Shown piece by piece: positions 10,030-20,640 of a DNA stretch of 64,000 nt. The stretch comes from Alopecurus myosuroides (lineage: Eukaryota; Streptophyta; Magnoliopsida; Poales; Poaceae). How positions within the stretch are numbered: the first letter of the stretch is position 1; each line of letters begins with the position of its first letter. A model generated the notes under the pieces. It was not told the DNA's origin and searched no databases. It worked only from the letters and a program-made list of their open reading frames with translations. The position numbers were made by a program, and so were the translations under genes. The stretch is taken from NCBI GenBank assembly GCA_028641055.1, contig CM054062.1, positions 276,169,710 to 276,233,709 on the forward strand. The letters are read 5' to 3'.

Positions 10030-13000
10030 ATGGACGTCGGATCGAAGAACGGAAGCGACCTCGACACGGACAACGTCATCGCCGTCACACTCGACGATCT
10101 GTCGGATGAAGATCGGCGCGAGTTTGAGCGGGAGCTTGAGGAAGAGCAAACTGAAAGGAGAAGATTGAAGTTGGCTGGATACCAGAAGACAAGGAACGGC
10201 GTCGTCAAGAAGGTAGCCGCGCCGAGCCCGTCCCATCCGCTCGGCGCTGAGGTAAAAAAGCCAACCGAAGAAATTGCTCATTTAATTGATGTGTCCGTAG
10301 CTAGTAAATACGGTTATGATATGACAAATACGGCACGCACAATTACTAAAGCTGTAGTCGATAAATTTGAAGAACTTAAGGACCAGCTTAGTAAAGATCT
10401 AGGAATTAATCTACCTAGTCACGTCCAATCCATGGGGCTGCAAACTGATTCTGAGCATTCCGGTAAAAAGCTGATGCCTATGGAAAGTAATAGATTATAT
10501 AATTTGCCTAGTAATATTCATACGCCTGGTGCATCGGCTAATATTATTCAGCCTCAGGTTGCTTTAAATAATTATCAAGGTGGCCGTAACTATGGCAGCA
10601 GTTCGGCTAATAATTTTGTTTCGGATGCTGCTCCTTCTATTCTTACTACTTCGGCTCCACAAAATTATAGCAACGTTAACCGAAGTGTAGGCATACATTC
10701 TAATTTGCAGCACCCTTTTATTCAAACAGTAGCATATAATACGCCACCGTTGCCGCCTGCCGGTACCGGCATCCCTTATGGGCCGGTACCTGATTCATAT
10801 TTTAATGGACCTCCGTTGCAAACTTCACATGCTCAAATTTCTATGCCGGAGTCTCCACCGCGTGCTTGCGTTCCATCTGTTCCGCAAACCAATTCTCCAC
10901 AGCCCAATGATAGTTTTAAAGATCAGCTTGCTAATATACTTAGAGAATTTGGTTTAGAACCTAAGGGTAGAGCACGTGTTTATCAAAAGCCATATCCTGA
11001 TTATTTTGATTCAACGCCATATCCTCGTGGTTTTAGAATTCCAGATTTTGTTAAATTTACGGGAGAGGATAGTAGAACAACTTTTGAGCATGTAGGCCAA
11101 TTTTTAGCGCAATGTAGTGAAGTCGGCACATCGGATGTTTTTAGAGTTAAATTATTTCCTTTATCTTTGTCCGGCACCGCATTCACTTGGTTTACTTCGC
11201 TTGCTCCTAATTCTATTTCCACATGGGCACAGTTAGAGCAAAAATTTCATGAATATTTCTATAGCGGTGAAACTGAACTTCGACTTTCAGATTTAACTAT
11301 GGTTAGACAAAAATATAATGAACATGTCCATGATTATATTAGGAGGTTTAGAGATGTAAAAAACCGATGTTTTAGCTTGACCATAGCCGAAAAGGATCTA
11401 GCTGATCTCGCCTTTTCAGGTTTACTCACTCATATTAAAGATAAATTAGAAGGGCAAGAATTTTTAGATGTTAATCAAGTTTTGCAAAAGGCTTTGGCGC
11501 AGGAAAACCGGACTAAGGATATTAAACAATATAGCCGGTTTAAAGATAATAGGACTAAAGAGAAGGATAATCATGCGGTAAATTATTTAGATCATGATAG
11601 TGATTCGGCTAGTGATGATGACGTAGACGTATGTGTAGCCGAATGGGTTCAAACGCCAAAGTCAAAACCTTATGCATGTCCGGCTTTGAAACCTACACCT
11701 GCTAAAAGAGAAGAAATTAAGTATACTTTTGATGTTAGCAAGTGTGATAAGATTTTTGATATGCTCCTGCAAGGAAAATTAATTAGGTTGAAACAAGGTC
11801 ATGTTATTCCATCTCGAGAGGAATTAGGTAAAAGATCTTATTGCAAGTGGCACAATTCTTCTTCTCATTCTACTAATGATTGTAATGTGTTTCGTCGACA
11901 GGTGCAATCGGCCATAAATGACGGACGATTGACGTTTACAGAAAGTACTACGATGAAACTTGACAGTGATCCTTTTCCTATTAATGTGATTGAGTTTCAG
12001 AACAAAAAGGTGCTTATTCGGTCGGACCAGACCGAGTCTACTCAAGGAAAAAATGTTATTATTGACAATAATGCTGCGCCGAGGATGATGAAACCAAAAA
12101 ATCCAGAAGTGGGAGTGTGGAAAGTCAATGGAGGAAAGAAGCAAGCTACAAAAATAAAGCCGACGGTTAGTATGTTGTTGGAAAAATACACCTCACGCAG
12201 GTCCGGCAATGTATTTAATCGGCTCGGAGGTGTTAAGCGTCCTAGGTCTCCTTCTGGACCTGGCGGTCATGAGCGATGGCGAGGAAATCCATATGACCAA
12301 CAACCATATTTTGCAATGCAGCCTGCATATTGGGGCGGTGCACCTCCTATGTATCCTCAGTTTCATCCGTGGGGTTATCCATGGACGCCATATCCCACTG
12401 GACCTGCAAGTTATTTTCATCCGGAGTGGCCTCCATCGGGTCCTATGTACGGTAGGCCAACATATGAGAAAAGAGCCCGGTTTAATCAGGGTCGTCAGCC
12501 ACGTGATGCAATTGTTGTTCAAGGAAATCGATCACCAGTACGCAATACATATGACAGGAATTATAGTGCTGGCCGGAAGCTCACTTGGGTACCTAAACCT
12601 GTAAGAGGTTCATCTGATTTACTTGGGAAAGGACAGTCAACTAAAGGTGTTGATAGTAGTGCAGAAATAGAAAATGGTGATGCAGCAAGGTGTCTATCCG
12701 TGCGTGAAAAAGGTGCTTCTACACAAGACAATGATTTAGCAAGTACACTTGTTGCTTCCACTAGTACTAGCCCAAAGATGGATTCTCTTAATACAACCGA
12801 TGCATCCAAGAAAACCAGCAGCTCACGTACATCAAGTTGGTCTCCTCAAATTGTTTTTGGCACATTTACCCATGCGTTTGATTTGGAGCCTATGGTGCAC
12901 ACACGTTCAGAGAAAGAAGCTCAGCTTAACAGGAATAATTATTCAGCCGATGCACGTGCTGGTATGTTCACTCGAGGCATTGGGAGGTTTGAAGTTGGCA

Positions 13001-14100
13001 GTACATCTGATCAGCGGAAAAATATTTCGGCCGAGGACAGATTATCTGCATCAAAAACTGTAGTTTATCAGTACAGGCCGAGAAACTCGGGGGGCAGCAG
13101 AAATAAGTCAGTCGCTCCTGGAACCAAACCGGGACCTCGGTGGTGTCCGCCGGGATTAACACACACACAGAAACGCCGAGTACAGCGGCTGCGAACATTG
13201 GAGATCAGGGAGGAAATAGCTGAGAAGAAGCGCGATGAACTATTTAATCGTGAGAGACCAATGTTCCCTACAAAAACTTGGAAGGAGAAGCGCATCATAG
13301 CAGAGGAGAATAAGGTTGTTGATGACACAACGGACGACACCGCAGATGAGATATCGGAGGACCTTGCAAATGATGCGGTCGATGGTGAAAATTCAGAGGA
13401 CAACGATGATATACTTAGTGACATGGATGTTAACATGGTGTTCGCCTTACCTGCTGAATTTCGTGCGCCTGAGGCTGAAGTTGCTGAACTTGTTCTTGGT
13501 GCGAAAAATGCTACATTTGAGAAACCCGAGAATCCTGATCAACATCTGAAGCCATTGTTCATCAGAGGTCATATCGATGGTAAGCCTATTGGTCGCATGC
13601 TTGTTGATGGCGGTGCCGGGGTTAATATTATGCCTTTTTCGGTTTTCTCTAAGTTGGGCCGAAAAGAGAGCGAATTGATGAAAACCAACATGGGACTTAG
13701 TGGATTTTCTGGAGAGTTGTCTGAAGCCAAAGGTATTATTTCTATGGAGCTCACAGTAGGTAGCAAAACATTGCCGACTGCATTTTTTGTTGTTGAAGTC
13801 AAAGGTCGGTACAATGTTCTTTTGGGGCGCGATTGGATTCATGCAAATTGCTGCATCCCTTCCACTTTACACCAGTGCTTGATTCAATGGGTTCATGATG
13901 ATGTGGAGGTGATCGAGGCGGATAACTCAGCTTGCATTGCGTTGACGGAGGCACCGGTTGATTGGCAACACGGTGAGATGCGATGTTTGACCGGTAGGGA
14001 TTTATCGGACTACGATTATATTAGCATCGGTAGAGATGGTTTTGTACCCATACATGCACAGCCGGCTAGCATAGCTCGGCTTAATGATCTGTCTTTATAA
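10030..14100 (+). CDS. Tat element gag-protease
   Basis: The start chosen is the ATG at 10030 (MDVGSKNGSDLD), the first after the LTR and primer site. The product is about 1356 residues. The gag core lies at about residues 330-500 (SLSGTAFTWFTSLAPN, LSDLTMVRQKYNEHVHDYI). A Cys/His cluster (CKWHNSSSHSTNDC) follows at about 605, where a zinc knuckle would be expected. The retropepsin region is near residue 1190 (MLVDGGAGVNIMPF, then VLLGRDW); DGG replaces the usual DTG/DSG. The frame ends with TAA at 14098-14100, followed directly and in frame by ATG ATG and the reverse transcriptase domain. It would supply capsid proteins and the maturation protease. Confidence 0.9.
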   Translation: MDVGSKNGSDLDTDNVIAVTLDDLSDEDRREFERELEEEQTERRRLKLAGYQKTRNGVVKKVAAPSPSHPLGAEVKKPTEEIAHLIDVSVASKYGYDMTNTARTITKAVVDKFEELKDQLSKDLGINLPSHVQSMGLQTDSEHSGKKLMPMESNRLYNLPSNIHTPGASANIIQPQVALNNYQGGRNYGSSSANNFVSDAAPSILTTSAPQNYSNVNRSVGIHSNLQHPFIQTVAYNTPPLPPAGTGIPYGPVPDSYFNGPPLQTSHAQISMPESPPRACVPSVPQTNSPQPNDSFKDQLANILREFGLEPKGRARVYQKPYPDYFDSTPYPRGFRIPDFVKFTGEDSRTTFEHVGQFLAQCSEVGTSDVFRVKLFPLSLSGTAFTWFTSLAPNSISTWAQLEQKFHEYFYSGETELRLSDLTMVRQKYNEHVHDYIRRFRDVKNRCFSLTIAEKDLADLAFSGLLTHIKDKLEGQEFLDVNQVLQKALAQENRTKDIKQYSRFKDNRTKEKDNHAVNYLDHDSDSASDDDVDVCVAEWVQTPKSKPYACPALKPTPAKREEIKYTFDVSKCDKIFDMLLQGKLIRLKQGHVIPSREELGKRSYCKWHNSSSHSTNDCNVFRRQVQSAINDGRLTFTESTTMKLDSDPFPINVIEFQNKKVLIRSDQTESTQGKNVIIDNNAAPRMMKPKNPEVGVWKVNGGKKQATKIKPTVSMLLEKYTSRRSGNVFNRLGGVKRPRSPSGPGGHERWRGNPYDQQPYFAMQPAYWGGAPPMYPQFHPWGYPWTPYPTGPASYFHPEWPPSGPMYGRPTYEKRARFNQGRQPRDAIVVQGNRSPVRNTYDRNYSAGRKLTWVPKPVRGSSDLLGKGQSTKGVDSSAEIENGDAARCLSVREKGASTQDNDLASTLVASTSTSPKMDSLNTTDASKKTSSSRTSSWSPQIVFGTFTHAFDLEPMVHTRSEKEAQLNRNNYSADARAGMFTRGIGRFEVGSTSDQRKNISAEDRLSASKTVVYQYRPRNSGGSRNKSVAPGTKPGPRWCPPGLTHTQKRRVQRLRTLEIREEIAEKKRDELFNRERPMFPTKTWKEKRIIAEENKVVDDTTDDTADEISEDLANDAVDGENSEDNDDILSDMDVNMVFALPAEFRAPEAEVAELVLGAKNATFEKPENPDQHLKPLFIRGHIDGKPIGRMLVDGGAGVNIMPFSVFSKLGRKESELMKTNMGLSGFSGELSEAKGIISMELTVGSKTLPTAFFVVEVKGRYNVLLGRDWIHANCCIPSTLHQCLIQWVHDDVEVIEADNSACIALTEAPVDWQHGEMRCLTGRDLSDYDYISIGRDGFVPIHAQPASIARLNDLSL

Positions 14101-15060
14101 ATGATGAATAAAGAAGATAATATTAAGTGGCTACAAAGACGCACCGAGGAATATCGTTCCGGGAAGAACGATATGCATGAAGCAATTGAAGATTTTGATG
14201 ATATGGAGAAGCTTGGACAAGGATTCTCATCGGCTGATCCGCTTGAAGAGATTGATATTGGTAACGGGAGCATTCCGAGGCCTACATTTATTAATGCTAA
14301 ATTAAAACCCGATCAGAAATACAAGGTATGTGTATTACTTAAAGAATTCGTTGATTGTTTTGCTTGGAATTATACTGAGATGCCTGGTTTGAGTAGAGAT
14401 TTAGTGGAACATAGATTACCTATTAAATCTGGTTTTAGGCCGCATAAACAACCTCGTAGGAATTTCAACCCCAATATGTACGACCGCATCAAAGAAGAAG
14501 TTGATCGGTTAATAAAAGCTGGGTTTATTCGGCCATGTAGATATGCGGATTGGGTCTCTAATATTGTTCCTGTTGAAAAGAAAAACACCGGTAAGATTAG
14601 AATATGTGTTGATTTTAGAGATTTGAATAAAGCCACTCCAAAAGATGAGTATCCTATGCCTATTGCCGACATGCTTATTAATGATGCTTCGGGACATAAA
14701 ATAATTAGTTTTTTAGATGGCAATGCTGGTTATAATCAAATATTTATGGCCGAAACGGACACGTCTAAGACCGCTTTTCGCTGCCCAGGTTTTGTTGGTT
14801 TATTCGAGTGGGTTGTCATGACTTTTGGTTTAAAAAATGCCGGCGCTACATACCAGCGTGCTATGAACTTAATTTTTCATGATCTTCTTGGCATTGTACT
14901 AGAAATATATATTGATGATGTGGTTGTTAAATCGGATGGTTTTGATCATCATTTAGCCGATTTGCGATTATCTTTTGAAAGGATGCGTCGGTATGGGTTG
15001 AAAATGAATCCACTCAAGTGTGCTTTTGGTGTGTCGGCGTGTCGGCTGGGAAGTTTTTAG
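14101..15060 (+). CDS. Tat element reverse transcriptase, N-terminal part
   Basis: The frame follows the gag-protease stop without a gap. Reverse transcriptase motifs appear in order: LIKAGFIRPCRYADWVSN, CVDFRDLNKATPKDEYPMP, LDGNAGYNQI, FGLKNAGATYQRAMN, and the catalytic YIDD at about residues 269-272. The frame is lost at 15031-15046, where the octamer GTGTCGGC occurs twice in tandem; the reading continues in another phase in the 15018-17600 frame. As it stands the enzyme lacks its thumb and connection and would be inactive unless the shift is bypassed. Confidence 0.9.
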   Translation: MMNKEDNIKWLQRRTEEYRSGKNDMHEAIEDFDDMEKLGQGFSSADPLEEIDIGNGSIPRPTFINAKLKPDQKYKVCVLLKEFVDCFAWNYTEMPGLSRDLVEHRLPIKSGFRPHKQPRRNFNPNMYDRIKEEVDRLIKAGFIRPCRYADWVSNIVPVEKKNTGKIRICVDFRDLNKATPKDEYPMPIADMLINDASGHKIISFLDGNAGYNQIFMAETDTSKTAFRCPGFVGLFEWVVMTFGLKNAGATYQRAMNLIFHDLLGIVLEIYIDDVVVKSDGFDHHLADLRLSFERMRRYGLKMNPLKCAFGVSACRLGSF

Positions 15061-17600
15061 GTTTCATAATTCATGAGAATGGCGTAGAGATTGATCCTAC
15101 AAAAGTGGAGTCAATTGGAAAGTTGAAGGAGCCGACATGTAAAAAAGACGTGCAAAAGTTGTTAGGAAAAGTTAATTATTTAAGACGATTCATATCTAAC
15201 CTTGCAGGAAAAATTGAATCGTTTGTTCCATTACTTCGGCTAAAGAATGAAGCCGAATTTACTTGGGGGGCAGAACAGCGAGAAGCTTTTAATAATATAA
15301 AAAGATATTTATCGAGTCCTCCGATACTGCGAGCGCCCAAGTCCGGTGTGCCGTTCAGATTGTACATTGCTGCACAAGATAGAGTGATCGGCGCAGTGTT
15401 GGCCCAGGATGACGGCGGGAAGGAATATATTATTGCATACTTAAGTCGCCGTTTGCTGGATGCCGAGACTCGGTACGTGTTTATTGAAAAGTTATGCTTG
15501 TCTTTATATTATGCATGTACCAGATTTCGACCGTATTTACTTTCTAGCACATGTGTCGTAGCTTGTCAAGCCGACGTGATTAAATATATGTTGCAACAAC
15601 CGATTCTTAGTGGTATGATTGGAAAATGGGCTTATGCGCTAATAGAATATGATTTAGAATATGAATCGCTGCGTGCTATGAGAGGTCAAGTTATCGCCGA
15701 TTTTATTGTTGATCATAGAATAAAAGATGAAGAAAGTATTAATTATGTTAGTGTATGCCCATGGAAGCTTTATTTTGATGGATCGGTTTGTGGAGAGGGA
15801 CAAGGCGTCGGTAATGTTTTAATTTCTCCTAACAATGTTATTTACGAGACATCGGTCCGTTTAGAATATCTTTGCACTAATAACCAAGCTGAGTATGAAG
15901 CTTTATTGTTTGGTTTACAAAATTTAGTTGATATGGGTGTGAAAGATATAGATGCTTTTGGGGATTCGCTTCTAGTAGTGGAGCAAATTAAAGGCGAATT
16001 TCAGTGTTTTGATGGATTACTAAATAGTTACTTAGACCGATGTTTGGACATAATTAAGTCTCTAGATACATTTACTATTAGTCATATCCCTAGAGAAGAA
16101 AATGCTAGAGCTAATTATTTGGCACAGCAAGCATCCGGTTATCGAATTAGTAAAGGGAAATTTTTAATACAAGGACGACCGATGCTACTCGCGGCAAAAA
16201 ATGAGACCGACATGGTGTTTATTGATCCCATACGTAGTGCATCAATTTCTGATTTGATCCAGCAACATATAGTAGCAGGAAAAGAGAATTCGGTACATGG
16301 CACAGAAGCAACCGAATTAGCTAATAGTATAGAACCTGCTGATTGGAGAGTTCCTCTAATTAATTTTTTAAAGTATCCAAGTCAAACAAGAGATAGAAAA
16401 ATTCGGCGACAAGCTTTAAAATATACTCTATTGGATGATGAATTATATCGCCGAACTATAGATGGGATACTTTTAAAATGTTTGGATTCTGATCAGTCTA
16501 AAATAGCTATGGGTGAAGTACATGAAGGTATATGTGGGACACATCAGTCGGCGCAGAAAATGCGATGGTTGTTAAAAAGAGCAGGTTTTTATTGGCCGAC
16601 TTTGTTAGAAGATTGCTTTCGATATTATAGAGGCTGTGAGGCGTGTCAAAAATTCGGGAATATCCAATCAGCACCTGCAGCTATGTTGAATCCCATAATT
16701 AAGCCGTGGCCCTTTAGAGGGTGGGGTTTAGATTTTATTGGTGAAATACATCCTTCATCTTCTAAAAGACATCGCTTCGTCTTGGTAGCCACAGATTATT
16801 TTACTAAATGGACTGAAGCGGTTCCTTTGAAGAATATGACTCATAAAGAATTGATAAGTTTTGTCTTAGAACATATTATTCATAGATTCGGCATTCCTCA
16901 AACTTTGACTACTGATCAAGGTTCTTCTTTTATGTCTCACCAATTTCGTGAATTTGCCGAATCATTTAGAATTAAGTTGTTAAATTCGTCGCCTTATTAT
17001 GCTCAAGCTAATGGACAGGCCGAATCTAGCAACAAGACTTTAATTAAGCTTATCAAAAAGAAAATTGAGGAGCATCCGAAAAGGTGGCATGAGGTACTTT
17101 CGGAAGCTTTATGGGCTCATCGGATATCTAAACATGGAGCAACTCAAGTAACACCGTTTGAGCTAGTTTATGGCCAGGAAGCGGTATTACCCGTGGAGAT
17201 TAATTTACAGGCTCTTAGAGTGGCCAGACAAAATGATTTGTCGGCTGTAGATTATAACAATTTGATGATGGATAGAATAGATGATGTTTCTGAAGAAAGA
17301 TTACGAGCCTTACGGGAAATTGAGAAAGGGAAATTAAGAGTGGCTAAGGCTTATAATAAAAAGGTGAGAGAAAAATCGTTTCAGATAGGAGATTTGGTGT
17401 GGAAAACGATTTTACCTATTGGAACTAAAGATAGGAAATTCGGCAAATGGTCGCCGAGTTGGGAGGGCCCTTATAAAGTTGTAGAAATTGTTCCTGGAAA
17501 TTCATATTTTGTACAATCTTTGCAGGGGATAACGTTGCCCAAAGCTCTCAATGGAAAATATTTGAAAAAGTACTATCCTAGCATGTGGCAGAAGGCTTGA
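15018..17600 (+). CDS. Tat element RT end, RNase H, archaeal-type RNase H, integrase
   Basis: The real homology begins at about 15047, after the 8-bp duplication (GKFLGFIIHENGVEID). The order is RT thumb, first RNase H (about residues 110-190), second RNase H from about 248 (WKLYFDGSVCGEGQGVG, NNQAEYEALLFGLQ, HIPREENARAN), then integrase. Integrase has an H-H-C-C zinc region near 500-547 (GICGTHQSAQKMRW, CEACQKF) and the D, D, E core in LDFIGE, TTDQGSS and GQAESSNKT. The C-terminal chromo-like region of other clades is not evident. The frame ends at TGA 17598-17600. Confidence 0.9.
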   Translation: MCFWCVGVSAGKFLGFIIHENGVEIDPTKVESIGKLKEPTCKKDVQKLLGKVNYLRRFISNLAGKIESFVPLLRLKNEAEFTWGAEQREAFNNIKRYLSSPPILRAPKSGVPFRLYIAAQDRVIGAVLAQDDGGKEYIIAYLSRRLLDAETRYVFIEKLCLSLYYACTRFRPYLLSSTCVVACQADVIKYMLQQPILSGMIGKWAYALIEYDLEYESLRAMRGQVIADFIVDHRIKDEESINYVSVCPWKLYFDGSVCGEGQGVGNVLISPNNVIYETSVRLEYLCTNNQAEYEALLFGLQNLVDMGVKDIDAFGDSLLVVEQIKGEFQCFDGLLNSYLDRCLDIIKSLDTFTISHIPREENARANYLAQQASGYRISKGKFLIQGRPMLLAAKNETDMVFIDPIRSASISDLIQQHIVAGKENSVHGTEATELANSIEPADWRVPLINFLKYPSQTRDRKIRRQALKYTLLDDELYRRTIDGILLKCLDSDQSKIAMGEVHEGICGTHQSAQKMRWLLKRAGFYWPTLLEDCFRYYRGCEACQKFGNIQSAPAAMLNPIIKPWPFRGWGLDFIGEIHPSSSKRHRFVLVATDYFTKWTEAVPLKNMTHKELISFVLEHIIHRFGIPQTLTTDQGSSFMSHQFREFAESFRIKLLNSSPYYAQANGQAESSNKTLIKLIKKKIEEHPKRWHEVLSEALWAHRISKHGATQVTPFELVYGQEAVLPVEINLQALRVARQNDLSAVDYNNLMMDRIDDVSEERLRALREIEKGKLRVAKAYNKKVREKSFQIGDLVWKTILPIGTKDRKFGKWSPSWEGPYKVVEIVPGNSYFVQSLQGITLPKALNGKYLKKYYPSMWQKA

Positions 17601-17773
17601 TGATAGTATGGCCGATATATTATTGAAGTATCGCCCTAAGCAAAAATTTGGCCGATGTGTTCTTTGAACATCGCCCTAAGAGATCATATGGCCGGTGAGA
17701 TTATCGACATCGTCCTAAGGTACTGTTACTGTGTTTTCGATAAATAAAATTGTACCAAAAACAGGGGGGCATG
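17601..17773 (+). other. Tat element 3' untranslated region and polypurine tract
   Basis: Two copies of a short motif, ATGGCCGATATATTATTGAAG / TTTGGCCGATGTGTTCTTTGA, both followed by CATCGCCCTAAG-like sequence, lie between pol and the 3' LTR. The polypurine tract ACAGGGGGGCATG abuts the LTR at 17774. Confidence 0.7.
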
Positions 17774-18518
17774 TGTTGAATACATAATTTGGAAGCTAAG
17801 TATTATACGAGCCAAGTTAATTTGAATGACCGTGGTTCGAATATTATGTGACATATTTATTTGAATTTGCTGTTAAGTGTAAAATACAGGCTGAATTTGG
17901 CGGATGTCGCGGCAGCAGATTATACGAAAATGTCATGGACTGGCAGCTACGAGGACATGTCCTGGAGGAATTCAGAGATGCGCTAAGCTGAAAATGCAGA
18001 GGTGGAGGACAAGTCCTAACAGGCATCAGCCGATTCCACGTCGAAGATGCGTTGGTTCCAGGCTAAGGGCTGAAAACGTGTGCTTGTAATCAATGTACGG
18101 GAAATATTTCCTTATTGGCTTGGATGGAACGTATACTAGGATTAAGCTAGCCGGATTGATTAGAGATTCGGAATTTTATATTTGGCTTGCATGCCAAGGA
18201 AACAGTCCGTGTACGACTCTATTTGTCATAGACCAGGCTGCCTATATAACGTGGGCATATGGCCGATTGAAAGACCCAATCGATATTCTACAAAAACACA
18301 TCTATTTTTTCACGTTCATATTTTTTCCATATTGTCTCTTCGCCGAGCCCTAGCAGCCCTAGGGTTTAGCAAAATCTTTGCCGTTTTGCGCTGAAAAGCG
18401 GCCGTACTCCTCTCCGAAATCGAGGAATCCTTTGTTGCTTTGCCGGAAAAGCAATCGTTCGTCGTCACGAAAGCACGACGGTTATCGTGGTGTCACGCGG
18501 CAATTTTGCGTGGCAACA
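17774..18518 (+). repeat. 3' LTR of Tat element
   Basis: It is 745 bp, the same length as the 5' LTR, with the same TGTTGAATAC start and GGCAACA end. The only difference I found is T at 18321 against G at 9785. Confidence 0.92.
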
Positions 18519-19060
18519 CCTGGCACCCGGCCTGGGGCCGGCGGGGGCAGTGGGGTGAGGCCGGACCCCCACCCGAGCAACCCGGCCTGGCACCCGGCCT
18601 GGGGCCGGCGTGGGGGCGGCGTGAGGCTGGCCAGGCAGCCGCTAGCCCGGCCTAGAGCCCGGCCAGGCCGGCCAGGCAGGCCGGCCACCCCCTTTCTCCT
18701 TCTCTCTTTCTCCTTTCTCCTTTGTTTCTTCTTCTTTCTTCCACATCTTTTTCCATGGACTTTTCTCTCTTATTGCTGCAACTTGCATGATGTTTACGAG
18801 TAGACTTTTTCTGAGTATACTAAGAGAGCTCGTTAGTCCATCCATATGTTGTAATCAAACACTCAAAATAGGATTTAGGAACTATGTTCTTTCACCTGTA
18901 TGGCGTAAACTCAAGCTAAGTTTAGGAGTTTTGGACTTTGACAATTGTGCATGGGTGGTAATCGATGGTCTGAGTCCCATGTATCATTTACGAAAACTCG
19001 CGTGTTACAACGAGACATGGGCCTTTGCACTAAATAAAAAAGATCGAGACATTGGCCTCT
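18519..19060 (-). repeat. Copia A LTR, outer part
   Basis: After the CCTGG duplication the GC-rich array resumes (to about 18690). It then gives way to a pyrimidine-rich CTTTCTCC stretch and AT-richer DNA containing TTGGACTTTGACAATTGTGC. The GAGCTCGTTAGTCCATCC segment at about 18825-18842 is typical of LTRs of this Copia group as I recall them. The outer edge is not defined by a partner; I place it near 19060. Confidence 0.55.
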
Positions 19061-20640
19061 GGACGAACTAAAAATATAACTAGCAAGATTAAAAATAATA
19101 CATCAAGCAATATACCGAGTTCAAATCCACAATCTGTTCAGAATCAATGGTGTCAAAATAGCCAACTTACTGGGTTGTTCGGTTGTGCTACCATGCAACT
19201 AATGGTTTAAGTTAATTGGTTAATATTAAACTTGATGGGAAATTGTTGACGGTCTTAAGATTATAGAAAAGCTCAACTAAGTGAAATTAACACACTACCA
19301 CAACCTTCTAAAGAATAGTACATTAATCAATCAACCTAACCACAACAGATGATAACAAATTGAACCTATACATTCTTTAAAAAAAACTTTACTGAAAGGC
19401 ATAGAAGTCTAGCGGATCTACGATGGTAGGTGAGGACAGGGGCTTAGGCTCTAAAAGTATGCAAGCACCTTCCTTCACCTCCTCAAACATTGTGGTCTCT
19501 CCTCTCTCCACGGGTGTTTTTGTAGAAGCATCTGCCTCATTCTCATCCCTTGCTTCCAAGCAGTGGATTGGGAATCATCACCAACTGGCTCTTTTAGAGG
19601 ATTAAAGATTATGTGTACAACTATATATGTAGCTATAATCTTATTTAATAATATACACATTACATGTGTAGGTTTTTCTGTGTTTTTTGTCGATTTAAGG
19701 TATACTAGTGTATGTATTTTTATCATAGTATTGGGACTTGAATGGACTTGTAACTCTAGCACACATGAAAGGGCTATAGCTGGGCCCAAAGATAAGTAGG
19801 CCTACTTTTTCTGCTACTTTTGGCCAATTTCCTGGTTAGCGATGATTTCCTGGTTAGCGGGCCGTTCCACTCGGTCCGGCCAATTTGGCCGGATGAGTGC
19901 GTTACGAATATAGGGGGAATATTCCCTTCTCAGGAACTACCTTGTTCCATTCCATTCCCCCCAACCGAACACGAGAACGGGCTCCAGGTGCGGAACCGTT
20001 CCATTCCATTCCACCCCATCCTATAACCGAACACACCCTTAGAGTACCTTGTTTATAAGTAATAGTATTTCTTTTGTTTTACGATCCACCCTATTTTCTT
20101 TGGATCCTGTAATTTTGCCACTCAAGAGAGGGTTTTCACTGAGTAGAAGGTTAGTTGAGTCTTAAATTTTGTGCTCCACATTTATTTTCTTTGCTAAAAA
20201 AATTATAGTACTTTGCACATCCTGAATTTTCAAGGTTTTTTTCGGGTACAATTTTTAACGTATTTGCTAATTCTCAATCCACTGAGAATTAGCTTATTTT
20301 CCATTCAACTTTATAACCATTCAGTGTGTTGTGAAATTCCTACGTCCTGGTTTTTTCTTTGTTTTTTGTCTGGGTAAAGGTGTGGCCGGTAAGGCTACTT
20401 CCAATTGTGCAACCATATTCTTTGTTGGGTCGGTGGTGTCGTTGCATCTACTTGGCCTGGTAGTGCCAACGAGGCCTAGAGATTTTTTCGTGCAGTGTGT
20501 TTTTGTTTATTGTCACGAGAATCCTGAGTTCGTCTTATGAGCTTTTTGTGTTGTGTCCTTTCTAAAAAAAAATCTCACTTTCTTATAAATTGTGCAACTC
20601 AATTTTTTTCTACATTTATTTTCTAATTCTAAACAAGGAA
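19061..20640. other. Anonymous AT-rich intergenic DNA
   Basis: No gene is evident. Bases 19613-19720 resemble, with much divergence, the segment at 22862-22955 and 39209-39300 beside the germin-like genes (ACAACTATA, TGTGTAGGTTTTTCT, GTCGATTTAAGGTATA). Bases 19850-20040 contain repeated GTTCCATTCCATTCC and end in AACCGAACACACCC, suggestive of a DNA-transposon remnant but with no confirmed inverted repeats. Confidence 0.4.

Larger units (their letters stand above)
9238..18518 (+). mobile_element. Tat-lineage Gypsy LTR retrotransposon, complete, recent
   Basis: This is a full element of 9281 bp with 745-bp LTRs at both ends, primer site, gag-protease, reverse transcriptase, RNase H, a second (archaeal-type) RNase H, integrase and polypurine tract. 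It is flanked by 5-bp target duplications CCTGG (9233-9237 and 18519-18523). The second RNase H placed between the first one and integrase is the hallmark of the plant Tat/Ogre clade. The LTRs differ at a single base (9785 G, 18321 T). Despite this youth, pol carries an 8-bp duplication that shifts the frame at 15039, and a stop separates protease from reverse transcriptase. Confidence 0.95.
4504..19060 (-). mobile_element. Copia A: SIRE/Maximus-type Copia element, twice interrupted
   Basis: Reading right to left, the element has an LTR split by the Tat insertion (8081-9237 plus 18524 to about 19060), a tRNA-iMet type primer site, gag, and pol as far as the integrase core. The Gypsy element at 1-4503 cuts it there. 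The LTR contains the ACTAGAGGGGGGTGAATAGG signature shared with Copia B and C. The remaining integrase, reverse transcriptase and 3' LTR would lie left of the window. The outer LTR edge at the right is uncertain by some tens of bases because no partner is present to compare. Confidence 0.8.
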
